Source: Aureispira sp964404215
GTDB lineage: Bacteria > Bacteroidota > Bacteroidia > Chitinophagales > Saprospiraceae
Direction of reading: 5' to 3'
DNA: 36,944 nucleotides
NCBI GenBank assembly: GCA_964404215.1
Contig: CAYOJF010000048.1
Location: 1-36,944, forward strand
Under the pieces are notes generated by a model. That model did not search any database. It was not told where the DNA came from and worked only from the letters and a program-made list of their open reading frames with translations. Made by a program: the position numbers and the translations under genes. This document shows positions 24,074 to 33,378 of the stretch, piece after piece (the stretch's first letter is position 1; the number at the start of each line of letters is the position of its first letter).

Positions 24074-27000
24074 ATGCAAACAAAACTACTTTACTTTTCT
24101 CTATTTTTACTCTCTTTCTGGGCAACCTCTCTCTCTGGACAGATTGCCTACCAGGGATTTGAGCAGAATGCTAGCGATACTTGGAATGCAACTTTTTCGA
24201 CTCCCGCCTGTAATATAAGTGGTGATATATGGGACTACTCGACTGGTTTTAGTTCTTTAGTACCATCTGTAGGCACTCAATTTTGGGGAGTACAAGATCT
24301 AACAGGTAACTGTGGTGCTGCTACAGGAGAATCCATTACTTTTGCTACCACTAATGTAGCTAGTTTCACGAGCGTTTCTATCAGTTTTGATTATGATATT
24401 GTAGGATTTGACAACGGCGACGATGTCTTTTATACTGTTGTCTTAGATGGTGCCGCTCAGCCACAAGTACAACTAATTGATGGCGGAACAGGATCACCTT
24501 CTGGCTCTGGTACGGGAGCTACTACTACAGGTGGCTACTTAACCGAAACCATCACAATTCCTGGAGGAACAAGTACAGTCGGGTTCCAATTGGTAGTAGA
24601 CCAAAATGGTGGTGCAGATCGAGCAGCTTTTGATAACTTCATCTTAGATGGCACTCCAATTGCTAGTTGCCCTCACAGTATTATTTCGTTTGCACCTAAT
24701 GTAGGTACACCAGGCACAGAAGTACAAATTAATGGTACGGGATTCACTGCTAGCTCTACCGTTGATTTCAATGGTGTTGCGGCTGCTAATATTCAGTTTA
24801 TTGATGCCAATACTTTGATAGCTACAGTACCTAGTGGAGCTGGAACTGGTATTATCAATGTTGTTGAGTCTAGCTGTACAGAATCAACTGCTGGGAACTA
24901 TACCCCTATTCTTGGAGGTGGTACATGTAGTACGTCAGGATCAACTTTCACTGATTTAGTCATATCTGAAGTCTTTGACAATGCTAGTGGTAGTCTAGGA
25001 TACATCGAAATATACAACGGCACCAATACGGCAATCAATTTATCAGATTTTCAAATTGATCGTTATGCAACACTTGCTAGTACTACTATCTCACATAGCT
25101 ACACTTTCCCTGCTATAGGTACTGGAAGTACGATTGCTCCAGGTCAAGTACTCGTAGGAAAAGTCAGTACTACCTTTGGTGGAGTCGAAGACTTTACTTT
25201 TAGTGGTAGCACTGCTGGTTTCAATGCAGATGATAGGCTTGAACTTGTTCGTATATCAACTGGAGCTGTAGTAGATGATTTCCATGATTCGGTTATTGGA
25301 GCTACTGGATATATCTATCGTAGAAATACGACTATCACAGGCCCTAACCCAAACTTTGACCCAACTGAATGGACTACGGGAACAGCTGGAGATGTATCAG
25401 AGTTAGGCACCTTCATTAATTCTACACCTATTACACCACCATCTATTACAACAGCACCTAGTGATGCTAGTGGATGTGATCTATCTTTCACAGTAGCTGC
25501 TACTGCAGGCAATGCTGGCACTTTGACTTACCAGTGGTACTTTAACGAAAATGATGGTGCTACTCCTAACTGGACAGCTGTATCAGCTGCTTCGTTTGCA
25601 CCAAATACAGTAATAGGAGAAACAACAACAACATTATCTATTACTGGTGACTTATCCAGTTATGATGGTTATCAGTTTTACTGTGAAGTGACAGAAGATG
25701 GCTCTTGCTATACCGTATCCGATGCCGCACAATATGCGATTACAACAGATCGTTTTTTCCGTACGGTTACCTCTGGCAACTGGACAGATCTTACTACTTG
25801 GGAAATAGCTAGTAGTGCTGCAGGACCTTGGTCACCTGCCTGCCTTTACCCAACTGCTGACAACAGTGATTATATTCACATATTAGCAACACACAATATT
25901 GATGTAAACCAAGATATTTTGATTGATCAAACTGTAGTAGAAGCAAATGGTACACTTACTATTCTCACTACCAATCAGTTAATAGTCAATAATGGAACAG
26001 GTATCGACTTAGAAGTTTTGGGTACATTAATAGACAATGGAAACAGTGGAGGCAATGGCATCAACCTCAGTACCAATAGTGGTACTTGGAGTCTTGGAGC
26101 TAATGGTACTATTATTAAAACGGGCTCTAGTACTATTGCACAATATAGAGATAACTATGAGGGGGGGATTTCTACCATTCCAGCTACTGCTAGTTGGATT
26201 TATAGACACACTACTAATAGTGCTAGTGTATCTGTTTTGACCGTCAATATGTTCTATCCAAACTTATATCTAGAATCCACTAATGGCAATCACTCTTTCT
26301 CTAATCCTTCTGAAGTTTTTCAGGGGATCAGTGGATTCATGACTGTTAAAGGTTCGATGTTCATTGGAAACACCGGTACAGGTGCTGTAGATGTATTCCA
26401 TAGTAATGTTCACCCTACCCCTGCACAAATATTAGGGGATTTAGTAATTGGAGGAAATGGTAATGGAAATACTTCTACTCTAAACAATGATGATAACGGA
26501 ACGATAGGAACAGGATTTGAGATCCTAGGCGATTTGCAAATTAATACAAATGGGCAACTCATACTAGATGATGGCACTGCTGCAACAGATGGTGTCGTAA
26601 GACTTCATGGAGACTGGAATGATCTCAATACAGGAATAGGATTTAGAGAAGGACAAAGTACTCTTGAGCTCATTGGTAGCACCACTCAAACTATCAATAA
26701 ATCTAGTACTAGCGAAAATTGTTATAACCTAGTGATTAATAAACCAAGTGGCGATGTACTTAACAATGCCTCTGACTGGACAATACGCAACAATGCCACG
26801 TTCACTAATGGTATTGTACGCACTAGTGCTACCGCTTACGTGTTATTTGAAGCGGCAGCTACTACAACAGGAGCTTCTAATGCTAGCCATATAGATGGTC
26901 CTGTTGCAAAAGAAACTAATAGCGGTGTTATTACCAATTTCACCTATCCTACTGGCGATAACGGCATTTATGGCCCTATTGGCATCGAAACACGATTCCA

Positions 27001-27895
27001 TGCAGGAGAATTTTATATCGCAGAATATATCAATACTCCTTATGCTGATTTGACCGTCAATCCAATGGAACTAGATCACGTGAGTAGATTTGAGCATTGG
27101 ATGCTAGACGAACTGATAGGAGGCACAGGAGAAGAGTTAAGAGTCACCCTACACTGGGGTGCTCACAGTCAAGTTCTTACACCTGCTAGTCTGAGAGTAG
27201 CTCATTATTATACAGAAGCTCCTAGCACCTCTAACCAATGGGAAAGTGAAGGAAATATTGCAACCACAGGTAATATGACAATAGGATCTGTTACCTCTGA
27301 TTATGTCTCTGAATTTAGTCCTTTTACTTTAGCAGACATTATCAGACAACGCTCTTTACCTCTCGATATTATTGCCTTTACAGCTAATAAAGTTAACAAA
27401 ACGAGTGTCTTAAAACTAGAGGTCGCTAACGAAAAGAAAACAGATCGCTATTGTATTCAACGTAGCAATGATGGGATCAATTTTGAAACATTAACTTGTT
27501 TTGAAGCAACTCAAGATAATCCTACCGTCACCTATAATTATACTGACCTAACTCCAATGTTAGGCAATAACTATTATAGAATCTATCAAGTAGACTATCT
27601 AGGAGATGAATATTACAGCGATCTGAGAGTAGTTAATTTTGAAGGACAAGTACAAACACGTATCTATCCTAATCCTACTGCTCAAAACCTAACTATTGAG
27701 TTAGAACAAAACGCCAATGAAAATCACACACTAGAAATCATTGATGCTCTAGGTAGAATACTAAAAACAGATACTCTACTAAAAGGGACTTACCTCCATC
27801 AGATAGCTGTAACAGATTTACCTAATGGAACTTATATACTAAGAATGACCAGTAAAAATGGAACAAGTTCCATACAACAGTTCATCATTAAGTAA
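24074..27895 (+). CDS. large T9SS type A cargo protein with IPT/TIG and lamin-tail domains
   Basis: 1273 residues. Signal peptide 1-22 (SLSGQ). A beta-sandwich adhesion-like region (about 25-195) is followed by an IPT/TIG domain (about 200-275; SFAPNVGTPGTEVQINGTGF), a lamin-tail-type domain (about 290-435; DLVISEVFDNASGSLGYIEI), and an Ig-like segment (about 450-555) with paired cysteines. A long beta-rich repeat-poor region (560-1090) comes next. The C-terminus has a fibronectin-like linker and the type A sorting domain (IYPNPTAQNLTIEL ... LPNGTYILRM), which directs export through T9SS and surface anchoring or release. No enzyme motif recognised; probably structural or adhesive. Transcribed alone, ended by the terminator at 27914. 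Confidence 0.88.
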   Translation: MQTKLLYFSLFLLSFWATSLSGQIAYQGFEQNASDTWNATFSTPACNISGDIWDYSTGFSSLVPSVGTQFWGVQDLTGNCGAATGESITFATTNVASFTSVSISFDYDIVGFDNGDDVFYTVVLDGAAQPQVQLIDGGTGSPSGSGTGATTTGGYLTETITIPGGTSTVGFQLVVDQNGGADRAAFDNFILDGTPIASCPHSIISFAPNVGTPGTEVQINGTGFTASSTVDFNGVAAANIQFIDANTLIATVPSGAGTGIINVVESSCTESTAGNYTPILGGGTCSTSGSTFTDLVISEVFDNASGSLGYIEIYNGTNTAINLSDFQIDRYATLASTTISHSYTFPAIGTGSTIAPGQVLVGKVSTTFGGVEDFTFSGSTAGFNADDRLELVRISTGAVVDDFHDSVIGATGYIYRRNTTITGPNPNFDPTEWTTGTAGDVSELGTFINSTPITPPSITTAPSDASGCDLSFTVAATAGNAGTLTYQWYFNENDGATPNWTAVSAASFAPNTVIGETTTTLSITGDLSSYDGYQFYCEVTEDGSCYTVSDAAQYAITTDRFFRTVTSGNWTDLTTWEIASSAAGPWSPACLYPTADNSDYIHILATHNIDVNQDILIDQTVVEANGTLTILTTNQLIVNNGTGIDLEVLGTLIDNGNSGGNGINLSTNSGTWSLGANGTIIKTGSSTIAQYRDNYEGGISTIPATASWIYRHTTNSASVSVLTVNMFYPNLYLESTNGNHSFSNPSEVFQGISGFMTVKGSMFIGNTGTGAVDVFHSNVHPTPAQILGDLVIGGNGNGNTSTLNNDDNGTIGTGFEILGDLQINTNGQLILDDGTAATDGVVRLHGDWNDLNTGIGFREGQSTLELIGSTTQTINKSSTSENCYNLVINKPSGDVLNNASDWTIRNNATFTNGIVRTSATAYVLFEAAATTTGASNASHIDGPVAKETNSGVITNFTYPTGDNGIYGPIGIETRFHAGEFYIAEYINTPYADLTVNPMELDHVSRFEHWMLDELIGGTGEELRVTLHWGAHSQVLTPASLRVAHYYTEAPSTSNQWESEGNIATTGNMTIGSVTSDYVSEFSPFTLADIIRQRSLPLDIIAFTANKVNKTSVLKLEVANEKKTDRYCIQRSNDGINFETLTCFEATQDNPTVTYNYTDLTPMLGNNYYRIYQVDYLGDEYYSDLRVVNFEGQVQTRIYPNPTAQNLTIELEQNANENHTLEIIDALGRILKTDTLLKGTYLHQIAVTDLPNGTYILRMTSKNGTSSIQQFIIK

Positions 27896-27913
27896 TACTT
27901 CTTTATATCTAAT

Positions 27914-27947
27914 AAAAAAAGGAACGACTAAGTCATTCCTTTTTTTA
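27914..27947 (+). terminator. intrinsic terminator
   Basis: A-run, GGAA-C-GAC / GTC-A-TTCC stem with one mismatch and loop TAA, then eight T. Likely bidirectional, as it lies between convergent genes. Confidence 0.75.
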
Positions 27948-27973
27948 TGCTACGGTTTCTTTTGTGAAAAAAC

Positions 27974-28279
27974 TTAAAAGTTAGCCGCAACACAACCTTT
28001 GCCTCTCCTTCTTTTCTGTTTTAGCTTTTTTAAGCGGTTCTTATTTGCATGTGTTTCCTTAAAAGTATAAGCACTCCGTGCTGCTACAGGTGGCTTATAA
28101 TCATCTGGGATAACAATAGTAGGTCGAGTAGTTTTTTTCTTTGTTTTTGTAATCGTTGTAGTCTTGTCACCACAGCGTTTTTTAGTGGTTGGTGTAGTCT
28201 GTGCAACAACAGAAACACTGGCTAATAGTAACAAACTAAATAATAGCCTTCTTCCTATGACATATGCTTTCTCTTTCAT
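27974..28279 (-). CDS. small basic secreted protein of unknown function
   Basis: 101 residues, family not recognised. Signal peptide-like residues 1-26 (LLLLASVSVVAQ). The mature part is Thr/Lys-rich (TTTITKTKKKTTRPT), has a PDDYKPP turn, and ends in a strongly basic stretch (NKNRLKKLKQKRRRGKGCVA) with two cysteines overall (C36, C96). High positive charge suggests binding to polyanions such as LPS, wall polymers or DNA at the cell surface; this is inference only. Single gene between convergent T9SS cargo and co-directional DUF1295 gene; 28280-28450 holds no visible gene. Confidence 0.6.
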   Translation of the reverse strand: MKEKAYVIGRRLLFSLLLLASVSVVAQTTPTTKKRCGDKTTTITKTKKKTTRPTIVIPDDYKPPVAARSAYTFKETHANKNRLKKLKQKRRRGKGCVAANF

Positions 28280-28450
28280 AACAAAATCGTTTAAAAGGTT
28301 AGATATTATCCGAGCGGTTAAATCTTATTCAAACCATTTATTCTACTGAATCAACCCCTCTTTTGCGTATTTTAGATTTTACAATCTATTATATAAACAG
28401 GCGAAAACGATGAATTGTGTCCTAATATTGCGACTTTAACAAATTTTAAC

Positions 28451-29200
28451 CTACCATACAAAAGGGATTAATAATGGCGTGTTGGATGTATATTTTTGAT
28501 ACATATCTAAGTGACCATATTTTTGAGCGGATTGTTTTTGTAATAGAGGAATTCCACTAATAAAAACCAATAAAGTAATAATCCATAGAGGACTAACAAT
28601 AGCGATCCATTGCCATCCTTGCAAGACGGGAAGAACTACTAGAAATACACCAATCCAGCATAAAATCTCTCCTAAATAATTGGGATGTTGTACTACTTTC
28701 CACAAACCATGCTGGATGACTTTGCCTTTATTAGAAGGATTTGTCTTAAATCTAAACTTCTGCCAATCCGATATTGTCTCTATAAACCAACCAATACTCC
28801 ACACCCCTAATCCTAGATAATGAATACCTGAAGTCTTGATATTGGTATAACTAAACAAAATGAAAATTGGAATTGCTAAAATGAGAATGCTCCCTGTCTG
28901 CAAGGACCAAAATCCAGCTATTCTAAAAAATTGCTTTCGCATTTGATTGAATCGCTCATCCTTACCTTTCGTCAATATCCGAATAAATAAATAGCCCCCT
29001 AAGCGTAATCCCCAAAGCGTAATCATCACCAACAAAAGATGGTGCACCAGACTATTATCATGCGACTGCCACAGTACACCTGTCAGCAGGATAAAACTAA
29101 GGCTATAGATCAAATCCGTCACTTTGTCGCTTTGCATTCCATAACACCAAATCAATCCCAATACATTTATTAATACTACTATCCCTATTGCCGTTCCCAT
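28451..29200 (-). CDS. DUF1295 / steroid 5-alpha-reductase-like membrane protein
   Basis: 249 residues, six or seven hydrophobic helices. The C-terminal part carries the family signature KFRFKTNPSNKGKVIQHGLW and VQHPNYLGEILCWIGVF, shared with isoprenylcysteine methyltransferase and steroid 5-alpha-reductase-like enzymes; this segment binds the NADPH or SAM cofactor in characterised relatives. DUF1295 proteins are presumed lipid or isoprenoid reductases of the inner membrane; the substrate is not known here. Divergent from the MFS gene with only 26 bases between start codons if the ATG at 29227 is used for that gene. Confidence 0.88.
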   Translation of the reverse strand: MGTAIGIVVLINVLGLIWCYGMQSDKVTDLIYSLSFILLTGVLWQSHDNSLVHHLLLVMITLWGLRLGGYLFIRILTKGKDERFNQMRKQFFRIAGFWSLQTGSILILAIPIFILFSYTNIKTSGIHYLGLGVWSIGWFIETISDWQKFRFKTNPSNKGKVIQHGLWKVVQHPNYLGEILCWIGVFLVVLPVLQGWQWIAIVSPLWIITLLVFISGIPLLQKQSAQKYGHLDMYQKYTSNTPLLIPFVW

Positions 29201-29226
29201 ATTTATTGTTTGTACTTTTGTCCCCT

Positions 29227-30459
29227 ATGAAAAAAATAATAAAAGACTTTGCTACTGTTCCTCGTCCCATCTTGTTCCTCATTGCTGCTGTCTTTTGTAT
29301 TCAACTTATAGACGCATCCTCTTTCATATTGTTCAATTATTACCTCAAAGACCTTGGCTATACAGACAAAGGTATTGCCAACTTAACCGCTTTTCGTTAT
29401 GGAGCTATTGTGCTATTTGCCTTTCCATTTGGATTATACATCAAAGGCAAAAACTTAGTTCCTTTCTTCAAGGTTGGGAGTTTACTGACTCCTACGATCA
29501 CCCTACTGATTATGCTTTGTTTGGCATTAGACTACAAAGCAGTGGTTCCTATACTCATGTTTCTGTTTGGAGCCAGCCTAATTCTACTCAAAGTTACTGC
29601 CCTTCCTTTCATCATACTAAATACACCAAAAAAACACCACTCAGAAGCGATTACACTTTACTTTCAAGTCTTTAGCCTTACTGCCTTTGTGGCGGGTAGT
29701 AGCAACTACCTATTCACATCTTGGCTGCCTGATTTTTTCACTGAAGATAAGATGTTAATACTATTTGGACTTTTAGGCTACCTCTCCTTCTATTTCGTAC
29801 TCAAAATCAATCTGACCGAAAATGTTTCTACACCAATTCCTTTACGGGATTTTGCTCAGGCATATGATTGGCGAAAAATTCTTTGGGCATGTTTTCCTAA
29901 TTTAATCATTGCAACAGGAGCGGGACTAACCATCCCATTTATGAACCTATTTTTCATGAATGTACATGGGGTAGATTCACAATATTTTTCACTCTATGGA
30001 GCTGGTAGTTTTGTTTTAGTAACTATTGTGATGCTCTTTGTACCTTATATTCGTCGTCGATTTGGGTACCATGTATTGATTGTTGGGTTTCAACTTGCGG
30101 CCATTGTAGCTCTATTTGTTATGGCAAGTACCGAATGGTATGCTCACTGGCACTGGGCAGCAGCTATTGCTATCGCTGCTTTTTTGGTTCGTCAACCCTT
30201 GATGAATATTGCCTCCCCTGCTGTCTCTGAGCTAACCTTATATTATGTAGGAGAAAAAAATCAAGAAATGATAGGAGCACTCAATGCCTCTATTTGGTCA
30301 GGAAGTTGGTTTTTTAGTAGTATCATCTTTGGCGTCTTACGAGCCAATGAGGTGGCTTATGTACATATTTTTTTACTGACAGTAGGACTATATATCATTG
30401 CCACAATCATTTACTTTTTCTTGATTAAGAGTTATTATCAAAAGAACCTCAATCCTTAA
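29227..30459 (+). CDS. MFS transporter
   Basis: 410 residues with about twelve hydrophobic helices and no other domain, matching the major facilitator fold. Helix 1 is PRPILFLIAAVFCIQLIDAS and the central loop lies around LPLRDFAQAYDWRKI-like sequence near residues 210-225. I chose the ATG at 29227; an upstream TTG (29188) would place it inside the divergent DUF1295 start region. A TACTTTTG box sits at 29213-29220, only a few bases before the ATG, so the message may be nearly leaderless if that box is used. Substrate cannot be predicted. It converges with the LytTR regulator gene, 32 bases apart, with no clear hairpin between. Confidence 0.83.
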   Translation: MKKIIKDFATVPRPILFLIAAVFCIQLIDASSFILFNYYLKDLGYTDKGIANLTAFRYGAIVLFAFPFGLYIKGKNLVPFFKVGSLLTPTITLLIMLCLALDYKAVVPILMFLFGASLILLKVTALPFIILNTPKKHHSEAITLYFQVFSLTAFVAGSSNYLFTSWLPDFFTEDKMLILFGLLGYLSFYFVLKINLTENVSTPIPLRDFAQAYDWRKILWACFPNLIIATGAGLTIPFMNLFFMNVHGVDSQYFSLYGAGSFVLVTIVMLFVPYIRRRFGYHVLIVGFQLAAIVALFVMASTEWYAHWHWAAAIAIAAFLVRQPLMNIASPAVSELTLYYVGEKNQEMIGALNASIWSGSWFFSSIIFGVLRANEVAYVHIFLLTVGLYIIATIIYFFLIKSYYQKNLNP

Positions 30460-30491
30460 ATATTTTGATAGAAACTGTTTAAAAATTCGCT

Positions 30492-31232
30492 CTAAATATC
30501 CTTAAAAAACTGCATCACTTGTTCTTTTTTCCGAATAGCAACAGGTACTTTATGTGCCCCTGTCATGACTAAATAATTTTTATCCCCTTTATCATATTGT
30601 ACGATATGATTGAGGTTTACTAAATAAGACTGATGTGTCCTCATAAATTCCTTAGGTGAAAATAAGGCTTCATATTCTCTCAATGTTTTAGATACTATTA
30701 TCTGTCTTCCATCTACTAGGAAAAATGTCGTATAGTTTTTTTCCGCACCACAAAAAATAATATCCTTTGTCTCTACTATATGAATACTCTCCATTGTCTT
30801 CAGCGTAATCTTATGCACTCTATTTTCCTCTACCTGCTCCAATAATCGATTCAATTTAGAATTAAAAACATCCTTTGCTTTACTTTTGTATACTTTTTCC
30901 ACTGCCTCTATGAGTTCATCGGGGTCAAGTGGTTTCAGTAAATAATCCACAGCAGATACTTTAAAGGCTTTGACCGCATACTCTTCGTAGGTTGTCAAAA
31001 ATATAATGCTCAAATCTGATGAATCTATATTTTTCAATACATCAAAACCATTACCATCCCCCAATCGAATATCCAAAAAAAGAATATCAGGTTGTTTTTG
31101 TTCAATAGATGCTATGGCAGTTTGGACATTATGTGCTTCCTCTATATTCCGTATTTGTGGACAATACAACTTGACCATCTGAATAACGGTTTCTCTAGCT
31201 CCATCCTCATCATCTACGACTAGTGCGTACAT
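30492..31232 (-). CDS. LytTR-family response regulator
   Basis: 246 residues. Receiver domain 1-120: acidic pocket D7-D8-E9, phospho-acceptor D54 in LFLDIRLGDG, T80/T81, and K100 in DYLLKPLD. Linker, then LytTR DNA-binding domain about 145-245 (KDIIFCGAEKNYTTFFLVDG; FMRTHQSYLVNLNHI). Works with the LytS-type kinase encoded upstream on the same strand. Normally such pairs are nearly adjacent; here 205 bases, mostly a MITE-like insertion, separate them. Target genes unknown. Confidence 0.92.
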   Translation of the reverse strand: MYALVVDDEDGARETVIQMVKLYCPQIRNIEEAHNVQTAIASIEQKQPDILFLDIRLGDGNGFDVLKNIDSSDLSIIFLTTYEEYAVKAFKVSAVDYLLKPLDPDELIEAVEKVYKSKAKDVFNSKLNRLLEQVEENRVHKITLKTMESIHIVETKDIIFCGAEKNYTTFFLVDGRQIIVSKTLREYEALFSPKEFMRTHQSYLVNLNHIVQYDKGDKNYLVMTGAHKVPVAIRKKEQVMQFFKDI

Positions 31233-31248
31233 ACATTATTGCTTTTAA

Positions 31249-31430
31249 TACACTGTAAATTAAGTAAGTGAATGTTTTTACAGAGATTTTTTGCTACAAT
31301 TTGAGGTGGAACGGAACCTTGTAGCCTAAGCCTGTCCCAACGGACGTAGGGGCTACAAAGGTGAGTACCTAACGATAAAGTGTACAAAAAGTCTCGCTTA
31401 AAAATATTTGAAAATTTAGTTTACAGTGTA
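31249..31430. mobile_element. MITE-like 182-bp insertion between kinase and regulator genes
   Basis: 11-bp perfect terminal inverted repeats TACACTGTAAA (31249-31259) and TTTACAGTGTA (31420-31430), flanked on both sides by TTTAA (31244-31248 and 31431-31435), a candidate 5-bp target duplication. The inside is non-coding with hairpins: GCTACAA (31293-31299), TTGTAGCC (31319-31326) and GGCTACAA (31351-31358) can pair in two exclusive ways, and GTCC/GGAC forms a small loop. GC content of the core is higher than that of the flanks. No transposase inside; a full-length parent element would be needed for mobility. Confidence 0.5.
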
Positions 31431-31437
31431 TTTAATA

Positions 31438-33378
31438 CTACTTTTTTTTCAAAGGTATAGAAAAAGTTACAAGTGTTCCTCTAGAGGGTAAACTTTTCAT
31501 TTCGAAGTATATTTTTTGACGCTTTTTCTTATTGAGAAAGTCTAACCTTTCTTTTGTTATAATAGAAGCTAATGAAATATGCTTCTCTTTATCATCATTT
31601 CTACGACTAGCCGCTTCTAGCCCTAAGCCATTATCTTCGATCCGAACCATTAAGCTATCTAGCTTTAGCATAAACGAAACCGATAACATTCCGTTATAAT
31701 CAATCGATTTCAATCCATGCTCTAGAGCATTTTCAATAAAAGGCTGTGTCAACATCGGTGGAATTAAAGTCGTATATAGATCAATAGCTTTGTCTATTTC
31801 GATATTGTACTGAAACTTCCTCTGAAATCGTAAGGATTGTAGTTTCAAATAGTTCTCTAGCCACTGAACTTCTTTATCAATAGTAATATACTCTTGTCTC
31901 GAGTTCTCTAAAATAGCACGTACTAATCTAGCAAAAGAAGAAATGAATTTACTAGTTTTTTTAGGCTCATTTTTAAAAACAAAACTCTGTATAGCAATCA
32001 AAGAATTAAAAATAAAATGTGGATTCATTTGATTTCTTAATAACTGGTGTCGCAACTGCAACGTCTTTGTAGCCATTTGATTTTTATTCTGTCGAAATAA
32101 CAAGAAAAATACAATTAGAACCAATAACAAAATCATCAATACCCCAATTGCAATTTGTTGGTTGCGTTGAGCTTGAGCTTTTTCTAAATCTCGCTCTTGT
32201 TTCAGTATAGTATTCGTATACTCCTTTCTGCCCATCTCATACTTAACCTCTAATTGTTTCAGTTCTTTTATCTTTAGCTCATCCAATATAGAGTCTTTAA
32301 GTAATAATAATTCATCTTGATAAGATAAAGCCTGTGTTAAATTATTAGCCCTTTTATGTAGTTTCACTAATCCCTCTAGAATAAGTTTTCTTTGTGTTTT
32401 CAAATAAGGTGTTTTCCCAATGTCTTCTAATGCATTCAAATAATACGAAATACTTAAATCGTAGTTTTTAAGCTGATAATGCAACTGAGCCAAATTGATT
32501 GTTGGAGCTACTTTGAGATTTTTCAAAAAAATAGCATCTCGCCTTGCGTAAGCTTTTTCTAAATAAAATAATGCTTCTTCATATTGTTTTTCTACTAACG
32601 CCAAATTACCCAATCCTCCATATACCATTGCCAGTCCCTGCTCATCTTTTAACTGCTCAAAACTTTGTAATGCCTGACTTAGGTAGTATTTAGCTGAATC
32701 TATTTGATATAGCTTATTGTAAGCTAATCCTATATTACTATTCATTGTTGCCCTTTCATGCTCTGCTCCTAATGACTCATAAATAGCGGTTGCTTTCTTA
32801 CCATACTTAATCACCTGTTCATATTCTTTCTGAACATCATAAATACGTACCAGCGTACCCAGATTCAATGCTACTCCTGCACGATCGCCTATTTGTTCAC
32901 TCAATCGCATCCCCTTATTGACACTTTCTAATGCTTTAGTCCATTCTTGCAACGATACTTGTATTCTTCCAATAGTCGCCAATACCATTGCAACACCTCC
33001 TTGGTAATCTTCTTGCTCAAAGATTATTCGAGCACTATCTGCATAAGAGCCTGCTTGTTCAAAATCTGCTGATGATATACATAAATCTGCCAGAGTATTG
33101 TAAATAATACCTCTATGTTGAGGATAGTCCTTAGGTAGTAAATTCAATGCTTTTTGACCACACCAAATTCCTTTCGTAACATTGACCGTAGAGTACAATA
33201 CGGCTATATTATAAAACTGCTCTGCCTTATCTAATGTAGATAAAGACATGGTATCCAATACTGCTATTGCACTATCTAACGCCTCTTCTTGTTGAGCCTT
33301 TCCTTTTTCTGGTATGGTCAGTAATAGAAGCCATAAGATCATCCATATATACTTACTATATTGATATAGTACTATCAT
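31438..33378 (-). CDS. TPR-containing LytS-type sensor histidine kinase
   Basis: 646 residues. Signal/first membrane segment 9-22, then TPR-like helices from about 45 to 360 (CISSADFEQAGSYADSARII; ALFYLEKAYARRDAIF), coiled coil 370-407, one membrane helix 408-428, and the kinase. H454 in NQMNPHFIFNSLIAIQ is the phosphorylated residue of the His_kinase (LytS/YehU) type, followed by LENYLKLQSLRF and an ATPase domain with PFIENALEHGLK (N box) and EDNGLGL (G1). The TPR part is predicted to lie in the periplasm and sense a partner or ligand. It phosphorylates the LytTR regulator encoded next. The stop codon lies almost at the edge of the inserted element. Confidence 0.92.
   Translation of the reverse strand: MIVLYQYSKYIWMILWLLLLTIPEKGKAQQEEALDSAIAVLDTMSLSTLDKAEQFYNIAVLYSTVNVTKGIWCGQKALNLLPKDYPQHRGIIYNTLADLCISSADFEQAGSYADSARIIFEQEDYQGGVAMVLATIGRIQVSLQEWTKALESVNKGMRLSEQIGDRAGVALNLGTLVRIYDVQKEYEQVIKYGKKATAIYESLGAEHERATMNSNIGLAYNKLYQIDSAKYYLSQALQSFEQLKDEQGLAMVYGGLGNLALVEKQYEEALFYLEKAYARRDAIFLKNLKVAPTINLAQLHYQLKNYDLSISYYLNALEDIGKTPYLKTQRKLILEGLVKLHKRANNLTQALSYQDELLLLKDSILDELKIKELKQLEVKYEMGRKEYTNTILKQERDLEKAQAQRNQQIAIGVLMILLLVLIVFFLLFRQNKNQMATKTLQLRHQLLRNQMNPHFIFNSLIAIQSFVFKNEPKKTSKFISSFARLVRAILENSRQEYITIDKEVQWLENYLKLQSLRFQRKFQYNIEIDKAIDLYTTLIPPMLTQPFIENALEHGLKSIDYNGMLSVSFMLKLDSLMVRIEDNGLGLEAASRRNDDKEKHISLASIITKERLDFLNKKKRQKIYFEMKSLPSRGTLVTFSIPLKKK

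Noticed and set aside
29188..29226. Upstream TTG start for the MFS transporter
   Set aside because: It would overlap the divergent DUF1295 start region and add residues before the normal first helix; the ATG at 29227 fits the family.
5406..31394. Shared 13-base word GTACAAAAAGTCT at 5406 and 31382
   Set aside because: Several 13-base matches are expected by chance in an AT-rich window of this size; no flanking similarity.
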